Assembly: GCA_052401645.1 (NCBI GenBank) | Contig: CP198939.1 | Location: 992,001 to 1,056,000, forward strand | Direction: 5' to 3' | Length of the DNA: 64,000 bases | Source of the DNA: Arsenophonus sp052401645 | Lineage (GTDB): Bacteria > Pseudomonadota > Gammaproteobacteria > Enterobacterales > Enterobacteriaceae | Part shown: positions 13,895 through 29,000 of the stretch, piece by piece | Numbering within the stretch: position 1 is the stretch's first letter | Layout: every line of letters starts with the position of its first letter | Made by a program: the position numbers and the translations under genes | The notes under the pieces: generated by a model | The model's database searches: none | What the model was told of the DNA's origin: nothing | What the model saw: the letters and a program-made list of their open reading frames with translations, nothing else

Positions 13895-15730
13895 CTTTAA
13901 TTCAATAATAATTGTTTTATTAGTTTATTTTATATTAATATTATTTAACATTTTTATTAAAACATATTAAAATATAATATAATCAACATAAGTAATTTAT
14001 TATTTATCGTATTTTTTTTACGATTTAGAAAGTAATATTTTAAAGTATGATGCATGAAAAAATTAAATTTAAATATAAATCATACTACAGTTAAAATTCA
14101 ATAGGTATAGTAATAAATATGCTCCTCGAATACCTTAATAGATATACTTCTTTGCTTTTTATTATTTTATAAGATAGTTAATTTTTAATATTTAACATTA
14201 TTTGATTATTTATTATCATGAGATAGATAATAAATATCTTTATTTTTAATAAAAATATTTTTTACAATATCACAAAATAGGTAATAAGATTTTTTAATTT
14301 TCATAAAATGTCTTATAATATCTTAAGAATAAAAATAAAATATTATATAAATATTCTTTAAAAATAAAGAATTTTATACAATTAATATTATGTTAAGAGT
14401 TTATTATCAATTTAGATTCTAAAAAGTTTTTTTTAAATATATTACTATAACAAACAATAATATTATAAATAAAATAATAATATTCAAGAAAATAAATATG
14501 ATCATAGAAATAAAAAAGATTGTAATAACTAATATTTAAAATTAATTAAACAATTGATAATATAATAATATTAAGAACATATTGACTCAGAAGATAAAGA
14601 AGTAAGCATAAGAACTCTATGATAAGTTAAAAATGAAAAAACATTTTAATTATTAGTAATAATATAAAAATATTTTATTATATTCTCAATTATGTTTACT
14701 TAAAATAAAATATTGCAATAGATAGATCTGTTATCATTTTGTAACTTATTTTCTAAAAAAACATTATCTTTACCTGATAGAAGATAACTTTATAAAAATT
14801 TTAACAAGGATAATAAACTTGTAAATATAATTATTTATGAAGGTAGATTAGAGATAAAAATTATTCATATTATATAAAGATATATCTTAGTTCTTAACTA
14901 CATTAAAAATATCTATATTATAAATTTAAATAGTTAATATCTCTATTGTATCAGATCGTTTTTATAAAGATTTCATCTTGTAGTTAACAAATAAAAATAT
15001 ATTAAAATACCTATAGTTAAATAAAGTAAATAAAACATATTATTTTTTTAGATCTACTAATTAAAATTAGATCTTATGTTTAAATTTATTAAAAATTTTT
15101 TATCTAAAAATTTTTTACAAGTCATCATTCATTATTTAGTGGCAGATAAGTTATACCAATTAAAATATCATAGATTTTAAATAGTTATAAATAGAGATAT
15201 AACAAAAAATTTTTTAGGTAAATAAATTCAAAAAAATCAAAAAAATGATAAACGTTTAAATAAATAATATTATTTTATAATATTTTCATAGATTAAATCT
15301 ATATATACGATATCAAAACAAAATATAATTATATCTTTATGCATATAAAAATTAAATATAAAACATAAGAAAAGGAAATAATAGAAGTTATAGAACTATA
15401 AAGTAGACTAGAATTAAACTATGAAGATTAATATTTAATAAAATGAATAATAGACTCATAGATAAAAAATTTTAAACTTTCTGTTCTTTACGTTACATTT
15501 TTTGAAAAACAAGTTAATATAAATAAGATTTATATAATATTGTTTCATTTAAAAGAAATGATAAAATTATCAACTTATTAAGTAATGTACCTATTAAATA
15601 TACTTCTAAGGAATCTATCAACTAAGTACTTTAAGAAAAGATATCAATATTAATAATTAATAGCATCATTAATAATATATTTTAAATAAATTTTAAGAGT
15701 TAAAATTTCATATATATTGATTTTAAATAA

Positions 15731-15804
15731 TACGCCCTATAGGATTCGAACCTATGATCTACGGCTTAGAAGGCCGTTACTCTATCCAATTGAGCTAAGG
15801 GCGC
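15731..15804 (-). tRNA. argU: tRNA-Arg(UCU)
   Basis: Read on the minus strand, the sequence folds as a complete cloverleaf. The acceptor is GCGCCCU/AGGGCGU and the D arm is GCUC...GAGU with G18G19A20. The anticodon stem is ACGGC/GCCGU around loop CUUCUAA, giving anticodon UCU. The T arm is AUAGG-UUCGAAU-CCUAU. It closely matches E. coli argU, which lies near folD as here. The arginine identity bases C35 and A20 are present. Two oddities stand out: position 1-72 is a G-U wobble, and the genome does not encode CCA after the discriminator A73 (the next bases are TTA), so CCA must be added enzymatically. It is transcribed divergently from folD. Confidence 0.97.
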
Positions 15805-15982
15805 TTAGAAATAAGCTTATTAACAATAAAAATATCTTCATATTATATGATTTATAAAAATTGAGTCAACGTTTTAGTAAAATTATTTATTTTATTTATT
15901 TAATTTAATAATAAGAATGATATTATCATTTTATTTTGAGAATATATAAATATTCTTAATATATTATATGGATAATAAAGTA

Positions 15983-16885
15983 ATGTCAGCAAAAATTATT
16001 GATGGAAAAATGATTTCCGAAATAATAAAACAGGAAATTACTGAAAAAAATAAATTGAGGATTTCATTAGGTAAAAGAACTCCTGGGCTTGCAGTGATCT
16101 TAGTTGGCAATGATCCAGCTTCACAAATCTATGTGAATAATAAACGTCGTATATGTAAAGCTATTGGTTTTGTTTCCCGCTTATATGATTTACCAGAAAA
16201 TACTATTGAGTCTGAACTTTTATGGTTAATTAATAAACTTAATAACGATAAGGAAATTGATGGAATCCTCATTCAATTGCCTATGCCTAAGATTATTAAC
16301 TCTATTAAGATATTAGAACATATACATCCAAATAAAGATGTTGATGGTTTTCATCCTTATAATATCGGTTGTCTTTGTCAAGGTACACCAAGATTACATC
16401 CTTGCACACCTTATGGAATTATTACATTACTTAAGCGTTATAAAATTAATTTACTTGGTTTAAATGCCGTTATCATTGGTGCTTCGAATATCGTAGGTCG
16501 TCCTATGAGTTTAGAATTACTACTTGAAGGTTATACAACTACTGTTGCTCATCGTTTTACTACTAATTTACGTCATCATGTAGAGCATGCTGATTTATTG
16601 ATTGTAGCTATTGGTAAACCAAATTTCATTCCTGGTGAGTGGATAAAACCTGGTGCTATTGTTATAGATGTTGGAATTAATCGATTAGAGAATGGGAAAA
16701 TTACTGGTGATGTCTGTTATCAAGAAGCACGACAACGTGCTAGTTGGATTACTCCAGTACCTGGTGGAATTGGTCCAATGACAGTAATTACGCTAATGCA
16801 AAATACCTTACAAGCTTGTGAGAGATATCATGACATTTCAAATATTAACCAATTAACTATAAATGATAATTTATCATCTTTATAA
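15983..16885 (+). CDS. folD: bifunctional methylenetetrahydrofolate dehydrogenase/cyclohydrolase
   Basis: FolD interconverts 5,10-methylene-, methenyl- and 10-formyl-tetrahydrofolate using NADP, supplying one-carbon units for purine, thymidylate and formyl-Met synthesis in the cytoplasm. The catalytic lysine is Lys54 in SQIYVNNKRR. Other family blocks are GILIQLPMP, K-DVDGFHP, the cofactor loop GASNIVGRPM and PVPGGIGPMT. I chose the ATG at 15983 because it gives the family N-terminus MSAKIIDGK; an in-frame ATG at 15968 would add five residues (MDNKV) with no better ribosome site. The protein is 300 residues against 288 in E. coli, the excess being a low-complexity C-terminal tail. It lies divergent from tRNA-Arg, with a ybcJ relic directly downstream, as in the E. 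coli folD-ybcJ pair. Confidence 0.97.
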   Translation: MSAKIIDGKMISEIIKQEITEKNKLRISLGKRTPGLAVILVGNDPASQIYVNNKRRICKAIGFVSRLYDLPENTIESELLWLINKLNNDKEIDGILIQLPMPKIINSIKILEHIHPNKDVDGFHPYNIGCLCQGTPRLHPCTPYGIITLLKRYKINLLGLNAVIIGASNIVGRPMSLELLLEGYTTTVAHRFTTNLRHHVEHADLLIVAIGKPNFIPGEWIKPGAIVIDVGINRLENGKITGDVCYQEARQRASWITPVPGGIGPMTVITLMQNTLQACERYHDISNINQLTINDNLSSL

Positions 16886-16910
16886 GTAACAAGTATATTA
16901 ATTATCTTTT

Positions 16911-17007
16911 TATTGAAATTTTAATATAAGATAAAAATTGAACTAGATGTCAAATAATTTATTATTCAAGGTATTGTAAAATTGATGTTAAAATAAGAAA
17001 TAGATAA
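16911..17007 (+). pseudogene. ybcJ: probable relic of ybcJ (small S4-like RNA-binding protein)
   Basis: In E. coli, ybcJ follows folD almost without a gap on the same strand. Here the frame at 16942-17004 reads TRCQIIYYSRYCKIDVKIRN and then R. This aligns without gaps to the E. coli YbcJ core AQAKIAIAEGQVKVDGAVET and the following R, with matching I, K, D and R positions and conservative changes between. The preceding part holds stop codons and no start is left. The assignment is by eye and leans on synteny; the match is short and could be partly fortuitous. Confidence 0.42.
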
Positions 17008-20000
17008 ATTTTTTAAAAAATTAAAATAACATTACTACTTCATTTAATTGAAAATTTTTTTGTTAAAGATAAATTATTAATTATAAAAGTTTTTCTTAAT
17101 ATTTTTTTATCATAAACGTTTTAATCGTATTTAGTTTTTAATATCTTTAAATAAAAATTACTATTTTAAAATTAATAAATAAATATAATTTTATATATTA
17201 TTGCTAATATAATAATAATCTATTTTTAGATAATTTTTATAGTAAGAAAATGTTTCTTTAATTTAAAATTTTTTAATTTTTTAAAATGTTAAATTTACAT
17301 CATAATAAATCAATGAGTAACTATCAAAGAATACTTTAGTTATTTTCAAAAATGCCTTCTATCATCAATAAGAGTAATATTGTAATATATATAATAGATA
17401 TAATTTAAATCATCAATTTCAATTTGATTTATTTTTTATTTTTAATCTAATGATAAATATTATTTTTATTGCTTTCATATAATAAATAAATAAGAATAAT
17501 TTTTTTAGCATTAAATTTCTATATAATTTATTATTTTAATATTTATATGATTTACTTAATAAAAATATAAATTATTTTATTTATATTTAAATATCAATAT
17601 TTACTTATTTATTTGTTAATTATGAAGTTATCAGTTTTATTCACTGTGACGAGATTTATATCTATGATACCTTATAGTTAAAAAATATATTAATATAAAC
17701 TATTTTATTAGATTAATTAAAATAAGATAAAAAATATTTAAATTTAATTTTATTTTTAATATTTATATGTGAATTTAATATTCAACATATCTTGAAATTT
17801 ATGATAAATAATTAAATTAGTTAGTAATGATTCCATCTATTATTTACTAATACTATTTTATAAATCATAAAATGCTATAATTAATAGAGTTATCTAAAAG
17901 ATAGTTTATAATTTACTAAAAATTTAAATATATATTTAAATTATAAAAAATTTATTTATAAGAACTATCTAATTTATTTTAAAATAATATTTATTTAAAG
18001 AAATATATTTTAAAATATTTTATATAAAAAACTCAGATTTATATCGAAAAAATAATAATAAAGTTATTATATTAAAATAATAAATAATATTAACTTTTTA
18101 TTTAAATTCTTTATATTTTAACTATTTTAGAAATTACTTATTTTATATTGATATTTTAATTAAATTCGAATTTAATTAAGGTATAAACTTTAAGTTTATT
18201 CATTATTATCTTAAGTTAACTAATAAAAATATTACGTTATTTTTAATAATTTTCCTAAAAAACAAAAATTTTTATTTTTTATTGAAAAATAAGAAACTCT
18301 ATATTTAAATATTATTTATTTTATATAAGTATTATTGATGTATCAATATAGATTTTTTTAAAATAAAATTCACTTGTTTATTAAAAATAGTAAGTTACTA
18401 AATTAAATTAAATATAATTAAAAGAAAAATATAGTTAAATAACTATAGATTTTTTATAACCTGCTTAAGTTTTAAAAACTTATAAAGTTTCTTTTAAAAG
18501 ATAATAATTTATTTTTTATTAAAATAACTATTTTATTAATTATCAATTCTTAATTAAATTAAGATAGTTAAATCAATATATATTATTATATAATATATAT
18601 TGATAAAATTATTTATTTTTAATAAACAAAATAGTGATTGATAACCATTTTAAATAATTTATTATAGCAAATATTTAAAAATAAAATAAATAATATTATT
18701 AAATATCTAATATTAGTTTATATTATATATTTAATATATTTTATATACTTAGTTTTTAAAACTAATAACTTATTCATTTTTAATAGAAAATATATTATTA
18801 TAAATTAATATAAATCAAAATTAATAATATTATAAATAGATTACAATATTAATAATATTAATATTTTTATTTAAGTTATAAAATAACTAAGGATTATCTA
18901 TAAAATAATATAAAGATATAATCTTTATTATTTGGTTAGTTATTTTTTTTATTTTTTTTTTTTTGTAAAAATATGATGGTAATGAGATTCTAATTAATAA
19001 TCTTAGTATGAATTATTTTATTAAAAATATTAAAAATAAGTAAAATTTTATATTTATAAGAAATAAAAATAGTGATTATTAGAATCACTAGATTTTATAC
19101 AAGTAAATAAATTTTAATTAAATTTAAATTATTTTAATTAAAAAATAATTTATTTTGTTATCATTAATAATATTTTATAAAAAATTTTATAAGGCTTTAT
19201 TGAATATTAATAAGATTTATTATAAATCTTTTTTATTTATTCTTTTACTTAAACAAATATTGATAATAAAAATATTATTTAAAATCTTATAAATTTTAAA
19301 ATTTAATTTTTTAATATAAGTATCACTAAATTATTTTAATTTATTTTTAAAATAGCTACATATATACACTATAATATAATTGATTTTTTATTTAATTTAA
19401 AATAAATAGAATGTTAATTATAGAAAGAATTTTATTCTACTTAATTTTAATGATAAATAATATTAGATTATATTTAATTCATTTAAAATTAATATATAGA
19501 TTCTATTTTAAAACAATAAAAATATTTTTCTATAGATTTTTAAAGTATAGTCTATAATATAAGGAAAATTATTTTTAATCTAAAAATATTCATATTAAAA
19601 TCTATTGATAAAAATAAATGTTATTTAAAATTAATTTTAAAATAAAATTTATTCTCAATTATTCGATGATTTTTTAATATATTATATTTAAATTGAAGAT
19701 ACATTATATGTTATATAGAGAAAGAGAGTATTAAATATTCTTTCATTAAAGCATTTTTATATAAATTCAGTCGCTAATTGCGATAATAATTTTATATTAA
19801 TTTTCTAATATAGAACTTTAATTTACCTAATATTTAATTAATAATAAAAATTATCTCATATTTTATATTAAGTAAAAATTTCTTAAATTTAAGATAAGCT
19901 CTTTATATACTTATTTATTAAGGATCCTTTTCACCTCTGTCACTTTTTGAACTTCTATAAGTCTATATGTTATACTAACAAGTAGGCTTAATTTCATTAA

Positions 20001-23000
20001 ATAATTTGTATATCTAATGATGAGCTATTTTAATATTATTGATGTTGCTTAAATGCATTATTATTTGTCATTATTTAATGAATTTCTGAAAATTCTTAGT
20101 TACCATACATAGTATTCAATACTGTTTTAGTACTCTATTAAATAGAATAAAAAACTAATATTAATTTATATAATTTAATAAAAATAAAAAAATAAATATG
20201 TAGTATATATATTTTATATACTAGACTCTAAAGTCTAGATAACAGTATGGTTTTATAACTAAATTGAAAATACCATTTAAATAAAATATTAAATATTAAT
20301 ATTTTATTTAAATTACTTAATTTAATTTTAATAGTTGTAACTTTACGTTTTATAAATTTAATTATAATTAGAATAAATTATAAATATTTTTATGTTAATT
20401 TCTTAGATTGAATAATCTATTATTATTAATTCTTATTTTTTATGACATTGAAAATAATAATTTTATAATTTTATATAATAACTGTAATAATAATTTTATT
20501 ATTAAACATTTTTTAAAAATCCATTAAAAGTAAATGTTTCAAATTTTAAAGAATTTACTATTTTATAGTGACATTATAAAAATAATATAATTATTTTGTA
20601 TATTTTAGCAATATTATAAATATAAAAGTTTCTTCCAAAAATTAATTAATATTATGAAAGTTTATATATTGTTATTTTTATCATTAGAATAAAATAAAAT
20701 TGATTAAATTAAATAGAAATTTCTTATTGCTATTGTTTAATATTTTAGATTAGTATAATTACTATATAGTAAATCACTACAATATAATATGTTTATTAAA
20801 TATTTATTAATGTTTAATTAACTATTAAAAAGTTTTTTATTTTTTAATATAGTAATATATAAATATATAATATAAAAAAATATAATTCTACTATTTTTTA
20901 TTTTTTATTAAAATATAAATTTTAGTTATGAAAGGTTAAATATGTCAATTACAAATTAATTTTATTTTAGATATTTAATTTTGTAGAACTATTTTTATCT
21001 TTTTTATTTTTAATATATTTAAATAATGAGATAGTCATGTTATTATTATTTTTTAGCATACATATAATCTTTATAGTAGATGAAACATAATAAATTATTG
21101 TAAAAATAAGATTAGATTATTATATATTTAATTGACTTAATTTTTGCTACTTAATATATAAATGTATATATATGTATGTTTATTTTTTTAATATTTCTTA
21201 GTTTAATAAACCTAAATTAAAAACTAGAAATTACTTTATTTTATTATTTTTTAAATTAACTTCATTTATCTATTAATATAATTATTATATAAATCTTATA
21301 GATTATTTATATTGAATAATATTGTAAATAATGTTTATTTTCATATTAATTTGTATAAATTTTGTATTTTTAATATTAAATAATGTTATATTTTGAAATA
21401 GATTTTCATAATTTTATAAAGATATATGAAAGACAATATAATTATTAATTAAATTTAACTATAATCTTAATTTTAAATATTTTAGAAATTTTACTATATA
21501 TTTATCCATATATTATAATTCATACTTTATATTAATTTAATTATTATTACCATTGAATTAGTAATTTATGTTTATCTATATTTAATAAAACGAAATACTA
21601 ATATCAAACATATTAAATTTTATATAAATAAATTTTATTTAAATTTAATAAAACTATTTTTAATATTAAAATATATAAATTAATATTTAATGAAAAATTT
21701 TAATAAATAAATACTTTATATTATTATTTTTAACTAAAATAAGATAAATTTATATTAATTATATTTTTATAATTATCATCAATATTTTTTAAAAATTTAA
21801 TACTTTCATAAAAGTGATTTATATAAAAATTTCAACAAAAAAATTAAATTATAAAATAATATGAATATATTATAATTAAATCATGTATTTTAAATATAAA
21901 ATACATTATATTTTATAAATATATATCAATATAGAATGGTTTAATTAAGAAAATATATATAGAAAATTGAATATTTAATTCTCTAAAATAAATAGTTATA
22001 CTATATTTTATAATGGTTTTAAAATAAATTATAAAGATTTTATAAAATAATGAAAATATTTATCATTATTTGTTACGATGAATAATAATAAATTAAAATA
22101 TAAAATATTTAATAGTATACTAAATATTACTAAATATATTAAAAATAATAATATTATTTTTTTTAATAATGTATTATCTGAAATAAGTTTTTATTATTTT
22201 ATTTAGCAATCATTTTATTCATATGATTAAGTTAATACATTTTGTTATTTACTTATTCATTATATTTTAATTTCAGTGATATTGTATAATATTTATAATT
22301 TTTAAAATTAATTAATTAATTTTAAAATATATTATCTATTTATTAACAATACTTCAAGAAATTCATATATTTTCCTATATAAAATACATTATTTTTCTAA
22401 AATATTCTTTCTCATAAAAAAAAGATAAAAAAATAAACTTACTTAAAAAAGATTTTTATTTTAATTAAAATAAAAACGTAATTTGATAAAATAATACATA
22501 AAGTAAGGTTCTTAATAATAAAATGAAAAAAATCTTTATTTACTAAAAAGTTAGAAACTTATATATTTTATATAATTAAGATTCTATTATGATATTATTT
22601 AAAATATGAATTTTTTAATAAAAAGTTATTAACAAATAAGAATAATATCGAATATTTTTATAAATTTAAATTCTAAAATTAAGTATAATAAATAATTAAA
22701 CTGTTTTATAAATATTAACTATTAAAATATAATAATGGAAAAAATCATGTTTTCTTTTATTTAAATTAATAAAAATAAATGACATATTCTTGCTGTATAA
22801 AAGTACAGCGATAGTTATTAAAATAATGTGAATAAATAATGATTAATTTTTAAATTAACATATTATATATGTAATTGAACTTAATGGCTGCAATTATCAT
22901 AAGAATTTACTGTAATTAACAGTACAACTTACTTTATCTAGTTTATTAAATAAAATTATACAGATGAAAAATCTTTTATACTAAATAAATTAATACTTAT

Positions 23001-26000
23001 TATTAATTAAAATAAAATTTAATAGGTTAATATGATAAAACTAGTTATTCTTGTTATCTTAGTATTTTAAGATATCTTAATAAAGAAAAATATTTGAAAA
23101 TATATTAATTAATTTAAAAGATAATAAAATAAAAAATAATTAATTAATAATTATTTTATTGGTTTAAAGAATATTTATCATCCATATAATTGATATTCAA
23201 ATTTTCCTTTAAAGTAAAGTAACATTAATTAGAATTATTTGAATAGTTATTTTAAATAACAAAGTTTTAAAGATAAAATATCAGTATTAAATATTTAACT
23301 AAATAACTGGAAAAACTATTAGTAAATGATTATGATATATAGATCATATAGATAAAATAAGATTACTATAATCCGATATCTTGCATGAATATTTCCAAAG
23401 AAAATGAATTTATTATTAAGTTGTATGATTTAATAATGTTTTATTATTAGTTAGTTGATAATTATTATTTTACAATGACATAATAATAGTATGTAAATAC
23501 ATTAAAATTTTTATAATTTATTGATTATAATTTTTATATATTAAAGTATAATCCACTTTAATGATTAATATAATTTTCTGTATAACTGATTGATATAAGA
23601 TATATTTTAGTATATATGTAAAATGATAAATAATATTACTTATATGTAAAATTAAAATGTAAATCTACTTAATTAATATCGAAAATAAGTTAAAATTTTT
23701 GAAAAATTAATCATAAAATTGGAGTATTATTATCATGTTATTGTGATACAAATCTTTAATTATAACTGAATATTAATAAATGTAGAATTATAATTTATAA
23801 TGATTTAAATAAAATCCATAAGTAATGGAGAATCAATATTATAAAATAGTATATATTAGATTTTATAATCTATAAATTAATATTATAATAATACTATTAA
23901 TTTAATATTGAAAATTCTAATAATAGTTTTTTTGTAAAAAAAACTCAAATAAAAACTAGGTTTTTAAGAATTTTCTATTATGAATTTATATTATTCGACT
24001 TAAAGGATATAGTTAAAATTAATATTTTTTTTATCTCTTTTAGTAAAAAAACTAATAATTAGTTATCAAAATAAACTAAAATTACGATATAAATAAAAAA
24101 ATAAAATTAATAATAAAACTAAAGTAAAGTACATATTAATACCTATACTATAAGCATATGTTATTAAATTAAATCTCATATATTATACTAAATTTAATGA
24201 TAGTAGTTTAAAATAACAAAATAATCGATATATAATTTTACAAATCTTTAAATTCTTATAAAAGATAAATAAATTAAGTTATCGAATGATTTATTACTTT
24301 AAATAAATTAAAGATTATTTATCAAAAAATATCAATTAAATAGTAAAAGTATAAATAATTTTTATTATATTAAAATTCTAGTACAAGATATGATAATAAT
24401 AATTATAACTTGTATTTGTTAAGAAATAATTAATGTTTTAATTTATGCTACTTAACTAAACAGAAAATATCTATAGTTAGTTTATATCTTATATTTTTTA
24501 AATATAAACGTTTATAAATAACTGAAATACTTTATTGTAATTACAATTATTTTTATAAATGTTTATTTATTGAATAAAGTTATATTATTATAAGTAATAA
24601 CATTGATATTTACATTTACTCTTTAACTAATATTAAATAAAGTTATTTGATATGTACAAATATTTTAGTTTATTTGAAATAAAAAAAATTAATTTTTAAT
24701 TAATGTTAAAAATTATAAAATATCCTTTTATATAATATTTATTATTACTTTTTATTTAAAGCTTAAAAGTTACAAAAGGACAACTATTAGATTTATTATT
24801 ATAATAAGAAATAATAAGCAATATCATTATTGATGTTTTATTTTATAACAATCACTTATTAATATTTTATCTATTAAAAATAATCATAAATTTAAATCGA
24901 TAATTTAAATATTAAGATAAAACAAAAAGTAAAAAGCAAATACATTTTATTTGGTAATCAAGATTTTTTAATAAAATTTATTATAGACAGAAAATTAAAT
25001 GACTTATTTATATAAATGGATATTTTATTACTAGATATAAAAATAATATAATAATGTAGTTAGATAGATTTAAAATAAACGATATTCTTAATATAAACTT
25101 TAATTTAACATAATTAAGTACTAGAAAAAAGAAATTATCTCATAATAAAATTATAAAATAATATTTACTTTATTTTAAAATACAATAAATTTATTTCTAT
25201 TTTCATAAAATTCTTGATATAAATAAAAGATTTCATATGTTATAAATTAAATAAATTTTGATAGTATTTTTTAATACACTTTGAATATAATAAGAAAATT
25301 TATAGTTTTTGAGTAAAATTATATTTTTTTTATTTTTATCTTAAAATTAAAAGAAAAGATTTATTAAAAAACTCTATTTATTAAGTTGTTATTTTTTGTT
25401 TGATAGTTATATAAAATTATTCTTATATAATAACATTATTTATATAGTATGATAATTAACCATTTAATATACCATCGAGTCATAAAAAATACAATCATAA
25501 TTTAATTTATAAATTAATAAATATTAAGATAAAATAGTAAAAAAAAATTTTTTGATAGTATAAAGATAATATTTTGATATTTTCTTATGACTATATTAAA
25601 AAGATATACAAATTAATCTGTAAAATTATTATGAAAATATGTAGAATTATTAAAAGCAGTGTTTTTATTTAAAAGAATAAAAATTCTATTTATTTTAGTT
25701 ATAAAATTATAATAAAAAATCATTGATTTTAATATAAATCATATATATAAATTATATTATTATTTCTCTTTATCTTTATTTTAAATTTATAAGTTATTTA
25801 TATATTTTCTTAAAATAATGTACATTAATCATTATTAAATATATATAACTTATTCAATGATATTTCTCATAATATATTATTAAATAGTTGAGTTCAGTTA
25901 TTTTGATTTAAAACTTATGAATATAGGTATATAATACTAATATTGATTAATTACATTAAAATGATTGTAAATAATTTTTATATAATTTTTTGTTATAAAA

Positions 26001-29000
26001 GTTATTTGATTTTTTTAATAAAGATAAATTTTTTCTAAAAATTAAATTTACTATTAATAGAATATAGTATAATAGTAAATTAATAAAACATCCATAATTA
26101 TATTTTGATTATTAATTAATATTTTAATTTTATTAATTATGCAAATAAAATAATTAATAAATAAGTTATTTTAATATTCAAGTTATAAATCTAGAAATAA
26201 TTTATTAGTTTATTTAATCAATAAGTTATGATATTTATCAATTCTAAAATTCAATATTATTGGTAATAATAATATCTAATATTCAATTTTTCTCTAAGAT
26301 AAAAATTGAATATTCAAAAAAGATATATGGAGCACTTTTACTTAATATATCAAAGATATATAATATTTTTATTTAGTAATAAAATTTATAGATATTATTG
26401 ATATTAAAGGAAATTAAATTTTTTTAAAATGAAAATTAAACTTATATAAATACAATTTTATTATTAAAATAAAATTACATTTATCGTAAAATATATAATA
26501 TTAAATAATAAAAATTGTTATACAGTAGATAATTTACTTTATAAAACATAATTATAGATATTTATAAAATAAAAGTTTATCCTGTCTAGTTTATGTTAGA
26601 TAAAAATAACATTATTTATCAATAATATAAAAGTTAAAGTTTAAATCACAAAAATGAATAAGTCTGTTTAACAAATATATAAATTACAAAAAATAATTAA
26701 ATCTGATTATTTTAATAATTAATAATAAATAGAAGATTATAACAAGAGTATAGTAATAAATAATTATCATAAAATTAAATAAAACATGATAAATAATTTA
26801 ATTATGATATCAATAAGGATAAAATATCAAATTATTTTTTAAACTAATAAAATATCATATATAAAATTATATTTTCGATTTTTTTAAAAAAATTGTTTTA
26901 TTTTAAATTTTATTGATAGATATTAAAAATAAAATTAGGTTTTTGTATACATTATCTTGTTGTATATAATATTAGTTATATTAATTAAAATATTAAAATC
27001 TAGTAAGGTTTTTATTAATTATATTTTTATATATATAAATAAAAATAGATGTATAATATACGTTTATTTTTTAATAAATTTATTGATGTTATCATATATA
27101 CTTATATATTTACTATTTAATAATTATCAGACAAATTTTATAATAATAATATTATATTATTATTGATAATTGAGTATATGTAAATATTTATTTTTTTAAG
27201 TTACGTTTTATTTAATATAAAAATTAAAATAAAAAATAAAAATCTTTGATTTATTTAAAATAATAAAATTAATAATTTTTTTTAAATTATTATCCTTATA
27301 AGATATATTAAAAAAATAAATTTATATTATTTTATATAGTTAATGTAATTACATAATTAAAAATCTTTTTATAACAAATATTTAATAATTTATTATTTTT
27401 AAAGTTTATATTTTAAAAATTTATTTATTTTAATTTTATATTATTAAGATTAATATTCATTAAGTTCATTTAAATCAATTATATTTTTTAAAATTTCATT
27501 CATTTAGATTAAGTATTTTTGATTTAAATTAATCAAATTTGATTTGATAACATATAATATCAAATATTTATATTTTTTAAATTATTTTTATTCATTTAAA
27601 GATGTATTAATTATATTTATAATTTTATAAATTTTATAATATTAAAGTCTAATTTAGAAATATTAGTAAAATGATAAATTTATTTCTTTAAATTATTAAT
27701 GAAAAATCTTCATTTTATATAGTTAACTTTAATAAATTACTTATTTTATTAAAAATTATAATATTTTAATTATTATTAAATATTTTTAAAAATTAAATCA
27801 TTTTTAATAAAAATAAGATAATGATTTTAATTATTGTTTATTTATTATTGATAGTTTCATTTTAATAAAATTATCTGATTTCATATATAATTATATTTTA
27901 ATTAAAATATTAATAAAATATTATATATTCGATAAATATTCGGATTTGCTTTTTACTAAACTTTATATAATAAAATATTAATTATTTGATATTTTATGAA
28001 AAAATACTATATATATTTATATTTAGATTTATATATAATATTATTTATATAATTTAAATATATAAAATAACTAAATATATTCAGTTATTTTATATATTTA
28101 AAAAATATTTAATCAAAAATCAAATAATTTAAATCATTTAATATTATTTATTAATATCATCTTTTTATATAAAATTAATATAAACCGTTTAATAAAAATT
28201 AATTTTATATTTTTTATGAAAAATAATTCTTAATTAAATTTTTATAATTTATTTCAATAAAGAAATTATAAAACTTAGATATTTATAAAAACTATCAAGT
28301 AAAAATTTAAAAAAATTTTATCTAAAATCTATAAAATTTATAGAATATCAAAATAAGATAAATTTATAATATAATTTAATTTTTAATTATTTTATTAAAA
28401 ATAAATAGTTAAATTAAATTATAATTAAAATTATATTATAATAATATTATTCATAATAATAGATACAATCTATATTAAAATATGCTTAGATATTGAAATA
28501 ATATTAATAATTAATACTACTTACTGTATATATGTATAACTTAATAAAATATTTTATTAAAATTTATCATTAAAATAATAATATGATATTTTATTTAAAT
28601 TATCAATAGAAATTTATGATGCTATTAATATTAATAGTAAACAATAATCAAATTATATATATTAATTATTAATATAAAAATATTAAATAATTTTAATAAA
28701 TATCAAAATTATAAAAAATTTATATTTTTACTAAGCATTAAAATATATATAAATTATATCTAAAAAAACTAAATTTTAATTAAATATTTTAATAAAAAAT
28801 ATCTTTATTAACTTCACTTATAAAATAAAAATTAATTTGTATATATTATAAAAAATTAGATAACTATTAAATATAGTAATTTTTAAAAATTTTTTACGTT
28901 TAATTAATAGAATTAAATATTATTTTTAAAATAAAAAATAGATAATTATAAATTACTATTATTTTTAAAAAAAATATTTAAACTTCATATAAAATATGAT

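Larger units (their letters stand above)
6350..15730. other. 9.4-kb desert with scattered long hairpins
   Basis: No intact gene is recognisable. Hairpins stand out at 8898-8926 (13-bp stem, AAA loop), 11347-11387 and 13858-13894 (the last two listed separately). Several tracts give protein-like translations without identification. One is the minus strand at about 10090-10275, which contains tryptophans and few stops. Another is at about 11520-11640, and another on the plus strand at about 15076-15190. These could be gene relics, but I cannot assign them. Confidence 0.6.

Noticed and set aside
26957..27166. 69-codon open frame on the plus strand
   Set aside because: Composed almost wholly of I, L, Y, N, K and F with no ribosome site or motif; expected by chance in such A+T-rich DNA.
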